Assembly (NCBI RefSeq): GCF_002215215.1
Contig: NZ_CP018632.1
Coordinates: 2,910,501-2,974,500, forward strand
DNA from: Granulosicoccus antarcticus IMCC3135
Lineage (GTDB): Bacteria > Pseudomonadota > Gammaproteobacteria > Granulosicoccales > Granulosicoccaceae
Direction of reading: 5' to 3'
Length of the DNA stretch: 64,000 bases
Shown here one piece after another: positions 45,112-53,589 of this stretch; position 1 is the stretch's first letter, and every line of letters starts with the position of its first letter. A program made the translations under genes and the position numbers. Below the pieces are notes generated by a model. The model made no database searches. It had not been told where the DNA came from and saw only the letters and a program-made list of their open reading frames with translations.

Positions 45112-46013
45112 CAGTCTTGTCCTGGTAGTGTCAGGCCTGCATTGCGAGCATAGACCTTGGCAATGGCTGCATCATCTTCCTGACCCAGGCCGGAGCCTGA
45201 AGCCGCCAGAAACTGCTGCAAGGCCGTTGCCGTGATGGGTGCGCTGAATTTGGCCGTCTTTGCGATATCCAGAACGATTCCCAGATCCTTTGGCCAGATG
45301 TCGATGGAAGAGTGCGGGGTGTAGTCTCCCTCGACAATATGAGGCGCTCTGTTTTCCAGCATCCAGGAAGTGCCAGCACACTCGGGGATGACTTCCAGAA
45401 ATTTCTCTGCAGAAATACCTTGCGTCATGCCAAAGGTCAGCGCTTCGGCCATGGCGGCAATGTGTACACCTGCCAGTAATTGGTTAACCGCTTTCATGGC
45501 AGAGCCTTGGCCGGCCTCGTCACCGAGCTCGAAGACCTTGGCTGCGGTTGCATCCAGCACGGGGCGAGCTGCCAGCAGGGCCTCAGGGCTGCCCGATGCC
45601 ATATATGAAAGCTGTCCATTGGCAGCCTTGATCGATCCGCCCGAGATAGGTGCATCCAGATAGTGGACGCCGTATTCCTTGCAGCGAGATGCCATGGCGC
45701 GGGCAAAATCCGGTGCGACTGTTGCACAGGCGATGACCACGGCGCCAGGTTTGAGTTTTGGCAGAACGGCATTTTCACCGAAGAGTACGGCCTCGGTCTG
45801 GGCGGCGTTCAATACCACCACAACCACGGCATCCAGATCTGGCCCGATCTCGGACAAGGTACCGATAGCACCACCTTCGGCGTGAAATTTTGCGACCTGC
45901 TCAGCGACTACATCGAACCCGTGCGTTATGACGCCTGCACGAAGTAATGATGAAGCAATTCCGTACCCCATGGAACCGAGTCCGAAAACTGCAACTTTTG
46001 TATCTGTAGCCAT
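45111..46013 (-). CDS. ltnD: L-threonate dehydrogenase (beta-hydroxyacid dehydrogenase family)
   Basis: 300 residues. The N-terminal Rossmann motif is AVFGLGSMGYGIASSLLRAG, followed by the substrate loop DAPISGGSIKAANGQLS and the catalytic Lys in GSAMKAVNQLLAGVH. LtnD oxidises L-threonate to 2-oxo-tetronate; related enzymes use 3-hydroxyisobutyrate or tartronate semialdehyde, but the otnK-otnC-otnI context decides for threonate (or D-erythronate). First gene of the operon, with TTGACA (minus strand, 46072-46077) and a palindromic operator upstream. Confidence 0.92.
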   Translation of the reverse strand: MATDTKVAVFGLGSMGYGIASSLLRAGVITHGFDVVAEQVAKFHAEGGAIGTLSEIGPDLDAVVVVVLNAAQTEAVLFGENAVLPKLKPGAVVIACATVAPDFARAMASRCKEYGVHYLDAPISGGSIKAANGQLSYMASGSPEALLAARPVLDATAAKVFELGDEAGQGSAMKAVNQLLAGVHIAAMAEALTFGMTQGISAEKFLEVIPECAGTSWMLENRAPHIVEGDYTPHSSIDIWPKDLGIVLDIAKTAKFSAPITATALQQFLAASGSGLGQEDDAAIAKVYARNAGLTLPGQD

Positions 46014-46061
46014 ATATGTTCAATCTCCGTTGGCAGAATGCAGGGCAAGGATTTCATGAAG

Positions 46062-46102
46062 TTGGTAGCGCTGTCAATTGATAATTGGTTGCGCAACCAA
46101 TT
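46062..46102. promoter_or_regulatory. Operator region of the ltnD operon and its LacI-type regulator
   Basis: A perfect 20-bp palindrome with arms AATTGGTTGC/GCAACCAATT lies at 46083-46102. A second, imperfect copy (TTGGTAGC/GCTGTCAA) at 46062-46077 has its centre 23 bp away, about two helical turns. A central CG dyad with TTGG/CCAA arms is typical of LacI-family operators. The imperfect copy covers a TTGACA -35 on the minus strand (46072-46077) for ltnD, and the perfect copy overlaps a plausible -35 (TTGGTT, 46085-46090) with TAAGAT (46109-46114) for the regulator. One protein could therefore control both directions. Confidence 0.75.
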
Positions 46103-46148
46103 CTGCGCTAAGATGCATTCCACACATCATCGATGACACGGAAAACAG

Positions 46149-47165
46149 ATGCGAAAACTGGCACGAGCAACGCTGAAGGATGTGGCAGAGCTGAGCGGCG
46201 TCAGCGAGATTTCAGTATCCCGTGTCATGCGCAATACCCCCAATATTTCATCCACGTTGCGCAAGAAGGTTGAGCAGGCTGCCGCCACCCTGAATTACAC
46301 CCCTAACAGGGTGGCTGGTGCTCTGGCATCCAAGTCAACACAATTACTGGCCGTGATTGTGCCGTCCATGAGCAATTCGGTTTTTCCGGAAGTGCTGGAT
46401 GGTATTGACGCGGTGCTCAGTAAAACGGCGTATCGGACCGTATTGGGAATATCGCACTACGATGAACAGCGTGAGGAAGAGATTATTCAGGATCTTCTTT
46501 CCTGGAACCCCTCGGGCATTATCGTGACCGGATTCGAACATACAGCGAGAAGTCTTGACATGCTCTCGCGGTTCCCCAATCCGGTCATCGAGATAATGGA
46601 TGCGGATGGTAGTCCCATTGATGTCAGCATCGGAGTGTCGCATCAGCAGGCTGGCATCCTGATGGCTGATCATCTGGTTGGGCAGGGCTACAGAAAAATT
46701 GCCTATGTCGGAGCCGAGGGAGAACGACCTTCGCGTTCGATCAAACGTCGAGAGTCTTTCAGGAAGCGCCTGTCAGAACTGGCCGTGCCGCTGAGCTGCA
46801 TGCAGATCGAAGCTAGTGATTCTTCGGTTTTGCTGGGTAAGCAGACCTGCTCTGACTTGTTGCGAAAGTATCCTGATACCGATGCGATCTATTTTGATAA
46901 CGACGACCTGGTCGTCGGTGCTTACATGCATTGTTTACAGGCAGGCATTGATATTCCGGGTCAGTTGGCCCTGGCAGGGTTTAACGGTTTACCCTTCATG
47001 GATGCCATGCCGATGAAAATAACGACTATCCGAACGCCGCGGCTGGAAATGGGAGTTGCGGCTGCCGAATTGTTTCTGGCGCGTATGGAGACAGAAAAGC
47101 AGGCGCCTGCTGAGGGTTCAAAGGTCGTCATGCCATTACAATTCATTCTGGGTGAGACCAGTTAA
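46149..47165 (+). CDS. LacI family repressor of the threonate operon
   Basis: 338 residues. The N-terminal DNA-binding domain has the LacI helix-turn-helix and hinge: TLKDVAELSGVSEISVSRVM, NYTPNRVAGALASKST. The ligand domain follows (LLAVIVPSMSNSVFPEVLDG, GIIVTGFEH, RKIAYVGAEGERPSRSIKRR, DAIYFDNDDLVVGAYMHCLQ). It resembles the GntR-type gluconate repressors of the LacI family, which bind sugar acids. It is divergent from ltnD with two palindromes between, so it most likely represses both itself and the operon, with an acid sugar as inducer. Confidence 0.92.
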   Translation: MRKLARATLKDVAELSGVSEISVSRVMRNTPNISSTLRKKVEQAAATLNYTPNRVAGALASKSTQLLAVIVPSMSNSVFPEVLDGIDAVLSKTAYRTVLGISHYDEQREEEIIQDLLSWNPSGIIVTGFEHTARSLDMLSRFPNPVIEIMDADGSPIDVSIGVSHQQAGILMADHLVGQGYRKIAYVGAEGERPSRSIKRRESFRKRLSELAVPLSCMQIEASDSSVLLGKQTCSDLLRKYPDTDAIYFDNDDLVVGAYMHCLQAGIDIPGQLALAGFNGLPFMDAMPMKITTIRTPRLEMGVAAAELFLARMETEKQAPAEGSKVVMPLQFILGETS

Positions 47166-47291
47166 CCACCCCTTGGTAATCTAGTGTGTTTTCAATGTGA
47201 GTTTGGCACGTGATGTGATCTGTTCTTGAGATCATTCACGCTGATCCCGGATGCTTTACATCGGTTCAGCCTTGACGGCAAAGGTAGTCTT

Positions 47292-47495
47292 TTGAAAAAT
47301 ATCAGAAATGCATTATTGGTTGCCATTGCTTTGACAGCGATGCTGTTCGCCTACTACGCACTGTCAGGGCAGGTCAGCGAGATTGATGGACTCTGGGCGA
47401 ATGGGGTGGCCATGTTCTTCGGCATTTTTGGTTATCTGTTATTCGCAGGAAGAAAGCCTCGTGGCAAGCACCATAAAGACAGACAGCACATATAG
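47292..47495 (+). CDS. Small two-helix membrane protein, hypothetical
   Basis: 68 residues from a TTG at 47292 with AAAGG spaced 7 nt upstream; a second in-frame TTG at 47226 would add 22 hydrophilic residues. Two membrane helices are evident (ALLVAIALTAMLFAYYALSG and VAMFFGIFGYLLFAG), then a strongly basic tail (RKPRGKHHKDRQH). It has no homologue I can name. It lies between the LacI regulator and the c-di-GMP gene on the same strand. Confidence 0.4.
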   Translation: MKNIRNALLVAIALTAMLFAYYALSGQVSEIDGLWANGVAMFFGIFGYLLFAGRKPRGKHHKDRQHI

Positions 47496-47742
47496 ATTGC
47501 ATACATTGGTTCAAGAAATGTAACCTGCGCGAGGCTGAGGATTACTCAGTCACAAGGGTATTCAGCCGATTTAAGTGACTATCGTAGTTATTCCACCATG
47601 CGTGGTTATTTACGTGACGTACTTCGTAAATAGCACAAATCTGGAATTCTCAAGTTTACCTAACCTGGATTTGGCATTTCATGAAGATTCCGGGCTGAAG
47701 TCGAGGCTATTTCCAATTCCAGTGCTAACAAAGCTCAACAAT

Positions 47743-49983
47743 ATGGGGCTGGCTGACAGGATTGTCAGATCTACCCTTGGCATAGGATTGATATATCTTG
47801 TCTGCTTTCAGCCTCAAGTCATCAATGATTTGATGCTGAACCTGTTGGTGGGTGCTTTCGGGGTTTTGAATGTAATCTCCTCTGTCGTCAGGATTTGTCC
47901 GGCCTATCTGCTGGCGAATTTTTCCACGATACCTAAGACGGCTGTACAGGCCTGCGCATCCGCGAGCGCCTCTGCGAGCGCCTCCTCACGTGCTTCGTCA
48001 CTGTTTACTGGAAGTGCGAAGGAGTCGGACGCTCAGTCAAGAAGCACGGCTTTGTTGCGCAGGAAGCTACAGTTTTCAGTCGTCATTCCAATGATTATCT
48101 TGCTGGTTATTTTTGGCACAATCGTTGTCAATCTTAATCATCAGTTCTGGTTGTCGGCGTTGACGCGTAAAGTCGAAGTGGCAGCGGATGTGGCGGTACA
48201 TGTTCAGTTGGTCACCGAAGAGGAAAGTCCCCTCGGCATTGCCAATCGTGAAAACGGCTACCTTGCCAGATCTGTCATCCAGGATGCACTAGTGGATGCA
48301 GACGTTTTTTTTCTTCATGACTCTGCTGGCAATAGCCTGCGCTCTGTTTTTGAAAAAGGTCGGGAGAATATTGCTGTTGTGGCAGCGGTTGCAGAAATTC
48401 ACGCCGCCAACGGTTATGCCGGTGAGTCTGTGCGACGGGATATGAAGCTTATCGATGGGCAAAGCTATGTTTGGTCATCCACCCGAGTAGGTGGTACTGA
48501 TCGCTGGTTTACAGCTGTGATGAAAGCGCCTGGCCACTACACCTTGTCCGCCTATCTACTATCCCCCAGTTTCCTTGTGATCATCCTGGCGGTTGTGTGG
48601 ATGGCTATCTGGACTTCCACCTATATTGTCAGAAAGTTCGTGAACAAGATTGAAGAGAACTCCACGATTCTTCATTATCGCTCCATGCATGATTCACTGA
48701 CAGGTCTGCCCAACAGGCAGAAGCTGAGTCAGATAATTCTTGAAAAAATGGCGGTTCTGGATACTGACAGGCAGCGCTTGTACCTTCTCCTGGTCGACCT
48801 GATCGGTTTCAGGGATATCAACGATACACTGGGCCATGATTTTGGTGATCAGCTACTGACCAGAATTGGTGTGTACCTGGGCGAGATTGAGGCTGATCGC
48901 GTGGATGTTGTCAGAATGGGGGGCGATGTATTCTGCCTGGTTTGTACTGAGGATCTGGTCAAGGATGATGCCAGCCGTCTGAGCGATGCAGTCAGGGACA
49001 AATTGCAGTGCAGTCATGAATTGAATGGCGTGCCTGTCGCGGTCCAGGTCAGAATAGGTATTGCCAGTTACCCGGAGAATTCAGTTCAGCCCGAGGAGCT
49101 TATCCGGTTCGCTGACATTGCTTTGGCGAAGGCGAAAAGCCTGCGTATAAGGGAATGTTATTATCGTCGTGAACAGAATACCCACTCACTGAGAAAGTTG
49201 ACCTTGCTGGCTCGTTTGAAAACGGCCATTGAGCAAGATCAGTTGACATTGGTCTATCAGCCGAAAGTGAATATACACAATCACTCTCTGGTGGGCGTCG
49301 AAGCATTGGTCCGGTGGAATGATGCCGAATACGGTCCGATATCGCCCATTGAGTTTGTTACCTGGGCTGAGAAGTCCGGCCTGATTAATCGCTTGACACG
49401 CTGGGTCTTGAATACGGCCGAAGAGCAGAGCCGCGCATGGCAGGTGCAGGGCTATATGATTCCTATAGCGGTCAATATATCCCCGACCAATCTGAGCGAT
49501 CCAAAGCTGATTCCGCTGATAGAACAGCTGGTAACGGAAGGTAGTTTTGGCAATTCGATGCTGGAGCTTGAAATTACTGAAAATGCGATGATGGAGAACC
49601 CGGAGCAAGCCCTGAAAAGCATGGAAGAGCTCTGTAAAATGGGGTTGAAGTTCGCTATTGATGATTTTGGCACAGGCTTGTCCTCATTCTCCTATTTACT
49701 AAAAATGCCGATCAGTAACCTGAAGATTGATCGTGCCTTCATTATGAATAATGACGAGAATGATAAGGACGCCGTTATACTGCGATCGATGATAAAACTG
49801 GGACAAGGTCTGGGTTGTATTGTTACCGCAGAAGGTGTTGAGGATCAGCTTTGCCTTGAGAGGTTGAAGAGTCTGGGGTGTGACTGCGTACAAGGTTTTC
49901 ATGTCTGCAGGCCCATACCCGCAGATGAGCTATTGCGATGGATAGACGACAGTGGTTGGGTGGCTCAGGATAAGGCTGCTTGA
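47743..49983 (+). CDS. YgaP-like membrane domain fused to degenerate GGDEF and intact EAL
   Basis: 746 residues from the ATG at 47743; the frame is open upstream, but the family N-terminus MGLADRIVRSTLGIGLIYLV begins here. Residues 1-62 resemble the DUF2892 (YgaP transmembrane) domain with two short helices and VRICPAYLL. A Ser/Ala repeat linker follows, then a transmembrane helix (about 107-130), a periplasmic region (about 130-272) and another helix (about 275-297). The GGDEF domain has GGDVF at 393-397, so the Glu required for cyclase activity is lost. The EAL domain is intact: EAL at 520-522, NISPTNL, ELEITEN, DDFGTGLSSF, KIDRAFI, TAEGVED. I expect a c-di-GMP phosphodiesterase controlled by a periplasmic signal. 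Confidence 0.88.
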   Translation: MGLADRIVRSTLGIGLIYLVCFQPQVINDLMLNLLVGAFGVLNVISSVVRICPAYLLANFSTIPKTAVQACASASASASASSRASSLFTGSAKESDAQSRSTALLRRKLQFSVVIPMIILLVIFGTIVVNLNHQFWLSALTRKVEVAADVAVHVQLVTEEESPLGIANRENGYLARSVIQDALVDADVFFLHDSAGNSLRSVFEKGRENIAVVAAVAEIHAANGYAGESVRRDMKLIDGQSYVWSSTRVGGTDRWFTAVMKAPGHYTLSAYLLSPSFLVIILAVVWMAIWTSTYIVRKFVNKIEENSTILHYRSMHDSLTGLPNRQKLSQIILEKMAVLDTDRQRLYLLLVDLIGFRDINDTLGHDFGDQLLTRIGVYLGEIEADRVDVVRMGGDVFCLVCTEDLVKDDASRLSDAVRDKLQCSHELNGVPVAVQVRIGIASYPENSVQPEELIRFADIALAKAKSLRIRECYYRREQNTHSLRKLTLLARLKTAIEQDQLTLVYQPKVNIHNHSLVGVEALVRWNDAEYGPISPIEFVTWAEKSGLINRLTRWVLNTAEEQSRAWQVQGYMIPIAVNISPTNLSDPKLIPLIEQLVTEGSFGNSMLELEITENAMMENPEQALKSMEELCKMGLKFAIDDFGTGLSSFSYLLKMPISNLKIDRAFIMNNDENDKDAVILRSMIKLGQGLGCIVTAEGVEDQLCLERLKSLGCDCVQGFHVCRPIPADELLRWIDDSGWVAQDKAA
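47962..47985 (+). repeat. Two direct 12-bp repeats encoding an Ala-Ser linker
   Basis: GCGAGCGCCTCT and GCGAGCGCCTCC are adjacent and in frame inside the c-di-GMP gene, giving an alternating Ala-Ser stretch between the N-terminal membrane domain and the sensor part. This probably varies in length among strains. Confidence 0.6.
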
Positions 49984-50127
49984 GCCAAGCGTAGCAGAAG
50001 AAGTCGTATCCATGTGTCGCTGTATGATCCTGAACCAAGTGCTCGTGATAGATTATGGTTTCACGAGCCTTCAGGATAGCGATATGGACGGTAACGAGAT
50101 GGCCTCGCATATCCCTGCGGATATCTG

Positions 50128-51051
50128 ATGAAACTACCTGAACAAACGTTGCGCAAAAGATGGTCAGTCATCGATTATCTTCTTGCCCATTGGCGTGGGC
50201 AGCAATCACTATTCTGGTCGTTCTGGGTCAATCTGCTGGGCCTGCGGATTCTGGTTTTCAATCTACAGGATCGACTGAGCCCGCCTGAGGGGCAAGACTT
50301 CAGTGGGCATGCTGGACTGCTTGTCTGCGCCGTTGTGTTGTCACATGGTGTGCTTCTGCTCTGGCAACTGGTGGGTGTGGTTCGAGCGGCGGAGTCAGAC
50401 TTTGCAACGCGCGGCAATCTGGCACTGGTATGGGCAACTCAGCTGGGTGCAATCGTCCTGTTTTTGCTTAGTGCGGTATACGCACTGGGTGCCTTGCAAT
50501 GGACCCAGGTATTGCCGGTGGAACAGGATCACCTGTCTCGCATGGCCGAAGAGCATGCCAGCCAGTACCAGCTATCAGTTGCACCGTCGGGTCAGTCCAT
50601 GAGCATAGAGGGGTCGATCGAGCTCGGTATTTCCAAAGCGGTAAGGGCACTGCTGGCAGAACACCCTCAGCTCAGGCAGGTCAGGCTGAACAGTCGGGGT
50701 GGCAATGTCTATGAAGGGCGAGCGTTGGCAAAAATCTTCATGGAGCATCAGCTGAACACGCGTGTAGAAGGTGTCTGCGCCTCGGCCTGCACCACCGCCT
50801 ATGTCGGTGGAATCCATCGTTCTGCGGCAGCCGAGGCCACACTGGGCTTTCATCAGTATCGTCTGGATGCGAGCTACACAGTCATTGGCGTGGAAGTTCA
50901 GAAAGAACAGGAGCGAGACGCCGAACTGTTTCGACAGGCGGGGGTCAGTGTCGACTTTGTCCAGACACTCTTCGAGAGCTTGCCCGAAAACATGTGGTGG
51001 CCGACTCTGGAGGAGCTGCTTGCTGCTCGTCTGATTCATGAGATCAACTGA
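50128..51051 (+). CDS. Membrane-anchored ClpP-fold protein
   Basis: 307 residues. Three N-terminal membrane helices (about 31-46, 62-86, 104-124) precede a soluble domain with the ClpP/crotonase arrangement: VRLNSRGGNVYEGRALAKIF, then CASACTTAYVGGIHR with Ser219 in the ClpP nucleophile position, and TLGFHQY with His242 matching the ClpP MIHQP histidine. The group resembles COG3904-type predicted periplasmic proteins. The nucleophile, the histidine and the SRGG oxyanion loop all seem present, so peptidase activity is possible. Two Cys flank the nucleophile (Cys217, Cys221). No partner gene is evident; its role is unknown. Confidence 0.78.
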   Translation: MKLPEQTLRKRWSVIDYLLAHWRGQQSLFWSFWVNLLGLRILVFNLQDRLSPPEGQDFSGHAGLLVCAVVLSHGVLLLWQLVGVVRAAESDFATRGNLALVWATQLGAIVLFLLSAVYALGALQWTQVLPVEQDHLSRMAEEHASQYQLSVAPSGQSMSIEGSIELGISKAVRALLAEHPQLRQVRLNSRGGNVYEGRALAKIFMEHQLNTRVEGVCASACTTAYVGGIHRSAAAEATLGFHQYRLDASYTVIGVEVQKEQERDAELFRQAGVSVDFVQTLFESLPENMWWPTLEELLAARLIHEIN

Positions 51052-51056
51052 TCCTC

Positions 51057-51095
51057 GTAGTTCTCCAAGCCGCAATTACCAAGTTGGAGGACTAC
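51057..51095 (+). other. Hairpin after the ClpP-fold gene, then 256 bp with nothing recognised
   Basis: GTAGTTCTCCAA (51057-51068) pairs with TTGGAGGACTAC (51084-51095) with one mismatch and a 15-nt loop, 5 bp after the stop codon. There is no T-run. The remaining gap to 51351 holds no coding frame or convincing promoter that I can see. Confidence 0.4.
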
Positions 51096-51351
51096 TAGCG
51101 ACTCCGTGACTGCCGTCACGTATCGGCGATAGAGGGGGCTTTATTGGATGATGGTGGTTACGGCCTCTTCGCCGGTTGGATTTTTGCTGGCGAAAGTGAC
51201 TCGGATTCACTACCATTGAGACGGTTCTGATAAGGTGGGAAATCATGCACCTTCTCAGTGCGTTGGCTTGTCCACTATCACTTTCTGTCGCTCTGTCGCG
51301 TAGACGGCTTTACAGAAAGCTCGGTTAAATCTTCCTTCATCATCTTTATTC

Positions 51352-52383
51352 ATGGCAAAAATACTGAAATTCGCAGCGGTTGGTATCGACCATCGACATA
51401 TCTTCGGCCAGATCCAGAACATGCTGGATGTCGGTGCTGAGTTCGCTGGTTGGTGGACCGAAGGCGAACCCGAGACACTCGATGGCTTTGTCAAGCGATT
51501 TGATGGTGCGCATCGGTTTGCCTCGCTGGAAGAGCTGTTGGGAGACGCCAGTATCGAGTTGATTCTGGTTGCTTCATTACCTTGCGATAGAGCGGGGCAC
51601 GCCATTTCTGCCATGCAGGCTGGCAAGGATGTCATGGTCGACAAGCCCGGTTGTACGACGCTGGAACAGCTCGATCAGATCAAACAATGTGTGGCAGAAA
51701 CCAAACGAATCTGGTCCATCGATTTTTCCGAACGCTTTGAAGTCGCCAGTGTGACCAAAGCGGCATCCCTGGTGCAATCAGGAGCGATCGGCAAGGTGAT
51801 ACAAACTCTGGGAATGGGCCCTCACAGACTCAACCGTCCCAGCCGTCCAGACTGGTTTTTCGACCGGCAGAGCTATGGTGGAATCATTTGCGATATCGCC
51901 TCCCATCAGATAGATCAATTCCTGTACTTCACCGGCAGTACCGATGCCCAGATCCGCATGGCAACGGTGGGGAACTACGCTAATCCCGATGACAAGGGGC
52001 TACAGGACTTTGGTGAGGTGGCTTTGCAAAGCGACAACGGGCATGGCTATATTCGTGTTGACTGGTATACACCAGATGCTTTGCCAACCTGGGGGGATGG
52101 GCGATTGACCATCCTGGGAACCGAAGGCTATATCGAGCTGCGAAAATACGTGGATGTGGCGCGCGATACCACCATAGACAACCTGTTTCTCGTCAATGGT
52201 ACGCGCCACGAACAAATCGATTGCAGCGATGCGGGTTATCCGTACTTCCAGAATCTGGCGAATGATATCGCCCAAAGGACCGAGACTGCCATGCCACAGG
52301 CACATGCGTTCAAGGTCATGGAGCTTGCATTGAAGGCGCAGGCGATGGCCGAACAGATGCAGCCGGCTGGTCACTGGTCTTGA
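51352..52383 (+). CDS. Gfo/Idh/MocA family oxidoreductase
   Basis: 343 residues. The nucleotide motif near the N-terminus is the atypical AAVGIDHRHIFGQI, where the usual GxGxxG is replaced by GIDHRH. The dinucleotide/substrate hinge is VMVDKPGCTTLEQL, with DKP in place of EKP. The C-terminal domain contains FFDRQSYGGIICDIASHQIDQFLYF, where the D-x3-H pair is the catalytic site in this family. It is likely an NAD(P)-linked sugar or polyol dehydrogenase. It starts a six-gene unit with an ABC importer and is 4 bp from the next dehydrogenase. Confidence 0.87.
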   Translation: MAKILKFAAVGIDHRHIFGQIQNMLDVGAEFAGWWTEGEPETLDGFVKRFDGAHRFASLEELLGDASIELILVASLPCDRAGHAISAMQAGKDVMVDKPGCTTLEQLDQIKQCVAETKRIWSIDFSERFEVASVTKAASLVQSGAIGKVIQTLGMGPHRLNRPSRPDWFFDRQSYGGIICDIASHQIDQFLYFTGSTDAQIRMATVGNYANPDDKGLQDFGEVALQSDNGHGYIRVDWYTPDALPTWGDGRLTILGTEGYIELRKYVDVARDTTIDNLFLVNGTRHEQIDCSDAGYPYFQNLANDIAQRTETAMPQAHAFKVMELALKAQAMAEQMQPAGHWS

Positions 52384-52387
52384 CAGA

Positions 52388-53461
52388 ATGACAACGCTAA
52401 CCGCACAGCCGCTACGTGTTGCCATTATTGGCGCGGGTATCGGTCGAGAGCATCTTGAAGCCTATCGGGAGCTGGCAGGCAAATACGAAGTGCGGATCAT
52501 TTGTGATCTGGACGAAGAGCGAGCCAGAAGCATTGCCGACAGTGATTCGCTGACAATTACCAGTGACCTATCGAGCGTCTTGCAGGATGCCGACATTGAT
52601 ATCGTTGATGTCTGCCTACCGCCACATTTGCATTTTGATACAACAATAGCGGCGCTGCAGGCTGGCAAACATGTGGTCTGCGAAAAGCCTCTGGTGACGT
52701 CTTTGGCACAGGCCGATGCATTGGCCGAGGCTGCACAAGCAGCGGGTCGAACGATCACGCCTGTCTTTCAGTATCGCTATGGTCCGGCCATGCAGCAATT
52801 GCAAGCCTTGATGGCAGCGGGTCTGACCGGTAAACCTTATATGGCGAGCCTGGAGACGCACTGGAACCGAGATGCTGACTACTACGCCATTGCCTGGCGT
52901 GGAACCTGGGCTGGTGAACGTGGTGGAGCCGTTCTGGGCCATGCCATTCACAATCATGATCTGTTGACCCATGTGTTAGGCCCGATCGCGAGCTTATCCG
53001 CTAATTGCGCAACACGTGTCAATGACATAGAGACGGAAGACTGCGCGGCTATCATCTTCGAAATGGAAAATGGCGCTCTGGCTACCAGCTCGATCACGCT
53101 GGGAGCTGCAACGGATACGTCAAGACTTCGGTTCGTATTCGAAGGCTTGACAGCCACCAGTGGTACCGCACCCTATGCACCCGCGACAGATAGCTGGGAG
53201 TTCACTGCACGTGACCCGCAGAAACAAAGTGCAGTTGACGCCGTACTGGCATCAGTGACTGGCAAAGCGACTGGCTTTACCGGCTTTTTTGATGCACTGT
53301 CAGATGCGCTGAATGGTCAGCCGGGACAAGAAGTGTTGCTGGCTGATGGACGGCGTTCGCTGGAGTTGGTCAGTGCGATCTACTTGTCGGCAAAGACGGG
53401 CAACAAAGTGGCATTGCCGCTAGGCCCTGATGATTCTGTTTACGAAAGCTGGCTTCCCTGA
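52388..53461 (+). CDS. Gfo/Idh/MocA family oxidoreductase
   Basis: 357 residues. The Rossmann motif AIIGAGIGREHLEAYREL is canonical, and VVCEKPLVTSLAQADAL is the EKP hinge. The substrate domain has GGAVLGHAIHNHDLLTHVLG, with the H-x3-H/D catalytic arrangement. It resembles inositol and related polyol dehydrogenases. Together with the preceding paralogue it suggests a two-step oxidation, or oxidation and epimerisation, of the compound imported by the following ABC system. Confidence 0.9.
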   Translation: MTTLTAQPLRVAIIGAGIGREHLEAYRELAGKYEVRIICDLDEERARSIADSDSLTITSDLSSVLQDADIDIVDVCLPPHLHFDTTIAALQAGKHVVCEKPLVTSLAQADALAEAAQAAGRTITPVFQYRYGPAMQQLQALMAAGLTGKPYMASLETHWNRDADYYAIAWRGTWAGERGGAVLGHAIHNHDLLTHVLGPIASLSANCATRVNDIETEDCAAIIFEMENGALATSSITLGAATDTSRLRFVFEGLTATSGTAPYAPATDSWEFTARDPQKQSAVDAVLASVTGKATGFTGFFDALSDALNGQPGQEVLLADGRRSLELVSAIYLSAKTGNKVALPLGPDDSVYESWLP

Positions 53462-53589
53462 GAACAGGGTGCCATCGAGCAGTTCAGTTGTTGTTTAGAA
53501 CGTTGTCGCTGGAATGGATTCAAGAACACGACCGGGATTAACCCGTGCTGAATTCCCGTCAACGATACCATTGGAGAACGGAGAGACGA

